Positions 63,937 through 64,000 of a DNA stretch of 64,000 nt are shown here, one piece after another. Origin of the DNA: CAVWDU01 sp963753815 (GTDB lineage Bacteria > Pseudomonadota > Gammaproteobacteria > Pseudomonadales > Halieaceae); assembly GCA_963753815.1 (NCBI GenBank), contig CAVWDU010000004.1, positions 496,001 to 560,000 on the forward strand, given 5' to 3'. The notes beneath the pieces were generated by a model that saw only the letters and a program-made list of their open reading frames with translations, made no database searches and was not told the DNA's origin. The position numbers were made by a program, and so were the translations under genes. How positions within the stretch are numbered: position 1 is the first letter of the stretch; each line of letters starts with the position of its first letter.

Positions 63937-64000
63937 TTGAGGGCGCCCGCCCACGGGGCTCCGTGGGCACTGCGCCAGGGCGCCGAAATCGGCGGCCTTC

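Overview
This 64 kb window is GC-rich (I estimate a little over 60 percent G+C from reading it) chromosomal DNA from a gammaproteobacterium. The strongest taxonomic signal is the smc-zipA-ligA cluster, because ZipA is confined to Gammaproteobacteria. TamA/TamB, HrpB, YgiQ, TtcA and a full System I cytochrome c maturation set fit the same class. A marine lineage related to Halieaceae or Cellvibrionales is my guess; no rRNA is present to test it. Nearly everything is housekeeping. I see no prophage, insertion sequence, CRISPR array or integron.

Layout. 1-7.2 kb: 5' end of a polyphosphate:AMP phosphotransferase gene, then tamA-tamB (outer-membrane and envelope transport) and a YiaD-like OmpA lipoprotein. 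7.4-14.1 kb: membrane-bound hydrolase, a class V aminotransferase, a HerA-like ATPase, zinc peptidase YpfJ and FetB permease, with a repeat-rich gap at 9.71-10.26 kb. 14.3-21.0 kb: a DUF2868/DUF3482-GTPase pair, a HAD phosphatase, an acyltransferase, an NnrU-like membrane protein and a HAD-acyltransferase fusion. 21.5-30.4 kb: hrpB, ygiQ, and tesA divergent from ybbA-ybbP. 30.4-35.8 kb: a membrane-anchored helix-hairpin-helix protein, an atypical D-aminoacylase-like lipoprotein, a TetR regulator and malate dehydrogenase. 36.0-43.9 kb: ttcA followed by ccmABCDEFGHI. 44.0-51.4 kb: smc, zipA, ligA and an SLT-domain lipoprotein. 51.5-59.2 kb: the phosphate locus phoB, phoR, phoU, pstSCAB. 59.2-64.0 kb: a tiny ribbon-helix-helix/membrane-peptide module, tRNA-Glu, hisC, a FabH-like ketoacyl synthase and citrate synthase.

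How genes work together. The ccm genes overlap stop-to-start in one run and export and attach heme to c-type cytochromes. A strong promoter inside the run sits almost on top of the ccmC start codon. In the phosphate locus, PhoB boxes with identical geometry precede phoB and pstS, which argues that pstS starts at a TTG 63 bases downstream of the first ATG. As written, phoR carries a one-base frameshift that removes its ATP-binding lobe.

The least explained part is at 59.22-59.71 kb. There a 55-residue ribbon-helix-helix protein and a divergent 40-residue membrane peptide share a promoter region with two adjacent palindromes, and the pair is bracketed by a 14-bp exact direct repeat next to tRNA-Glu. 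A second unexplained item is a 119-bp element with perfect 30-bp inverted arms at 9.89-10.0 kb.
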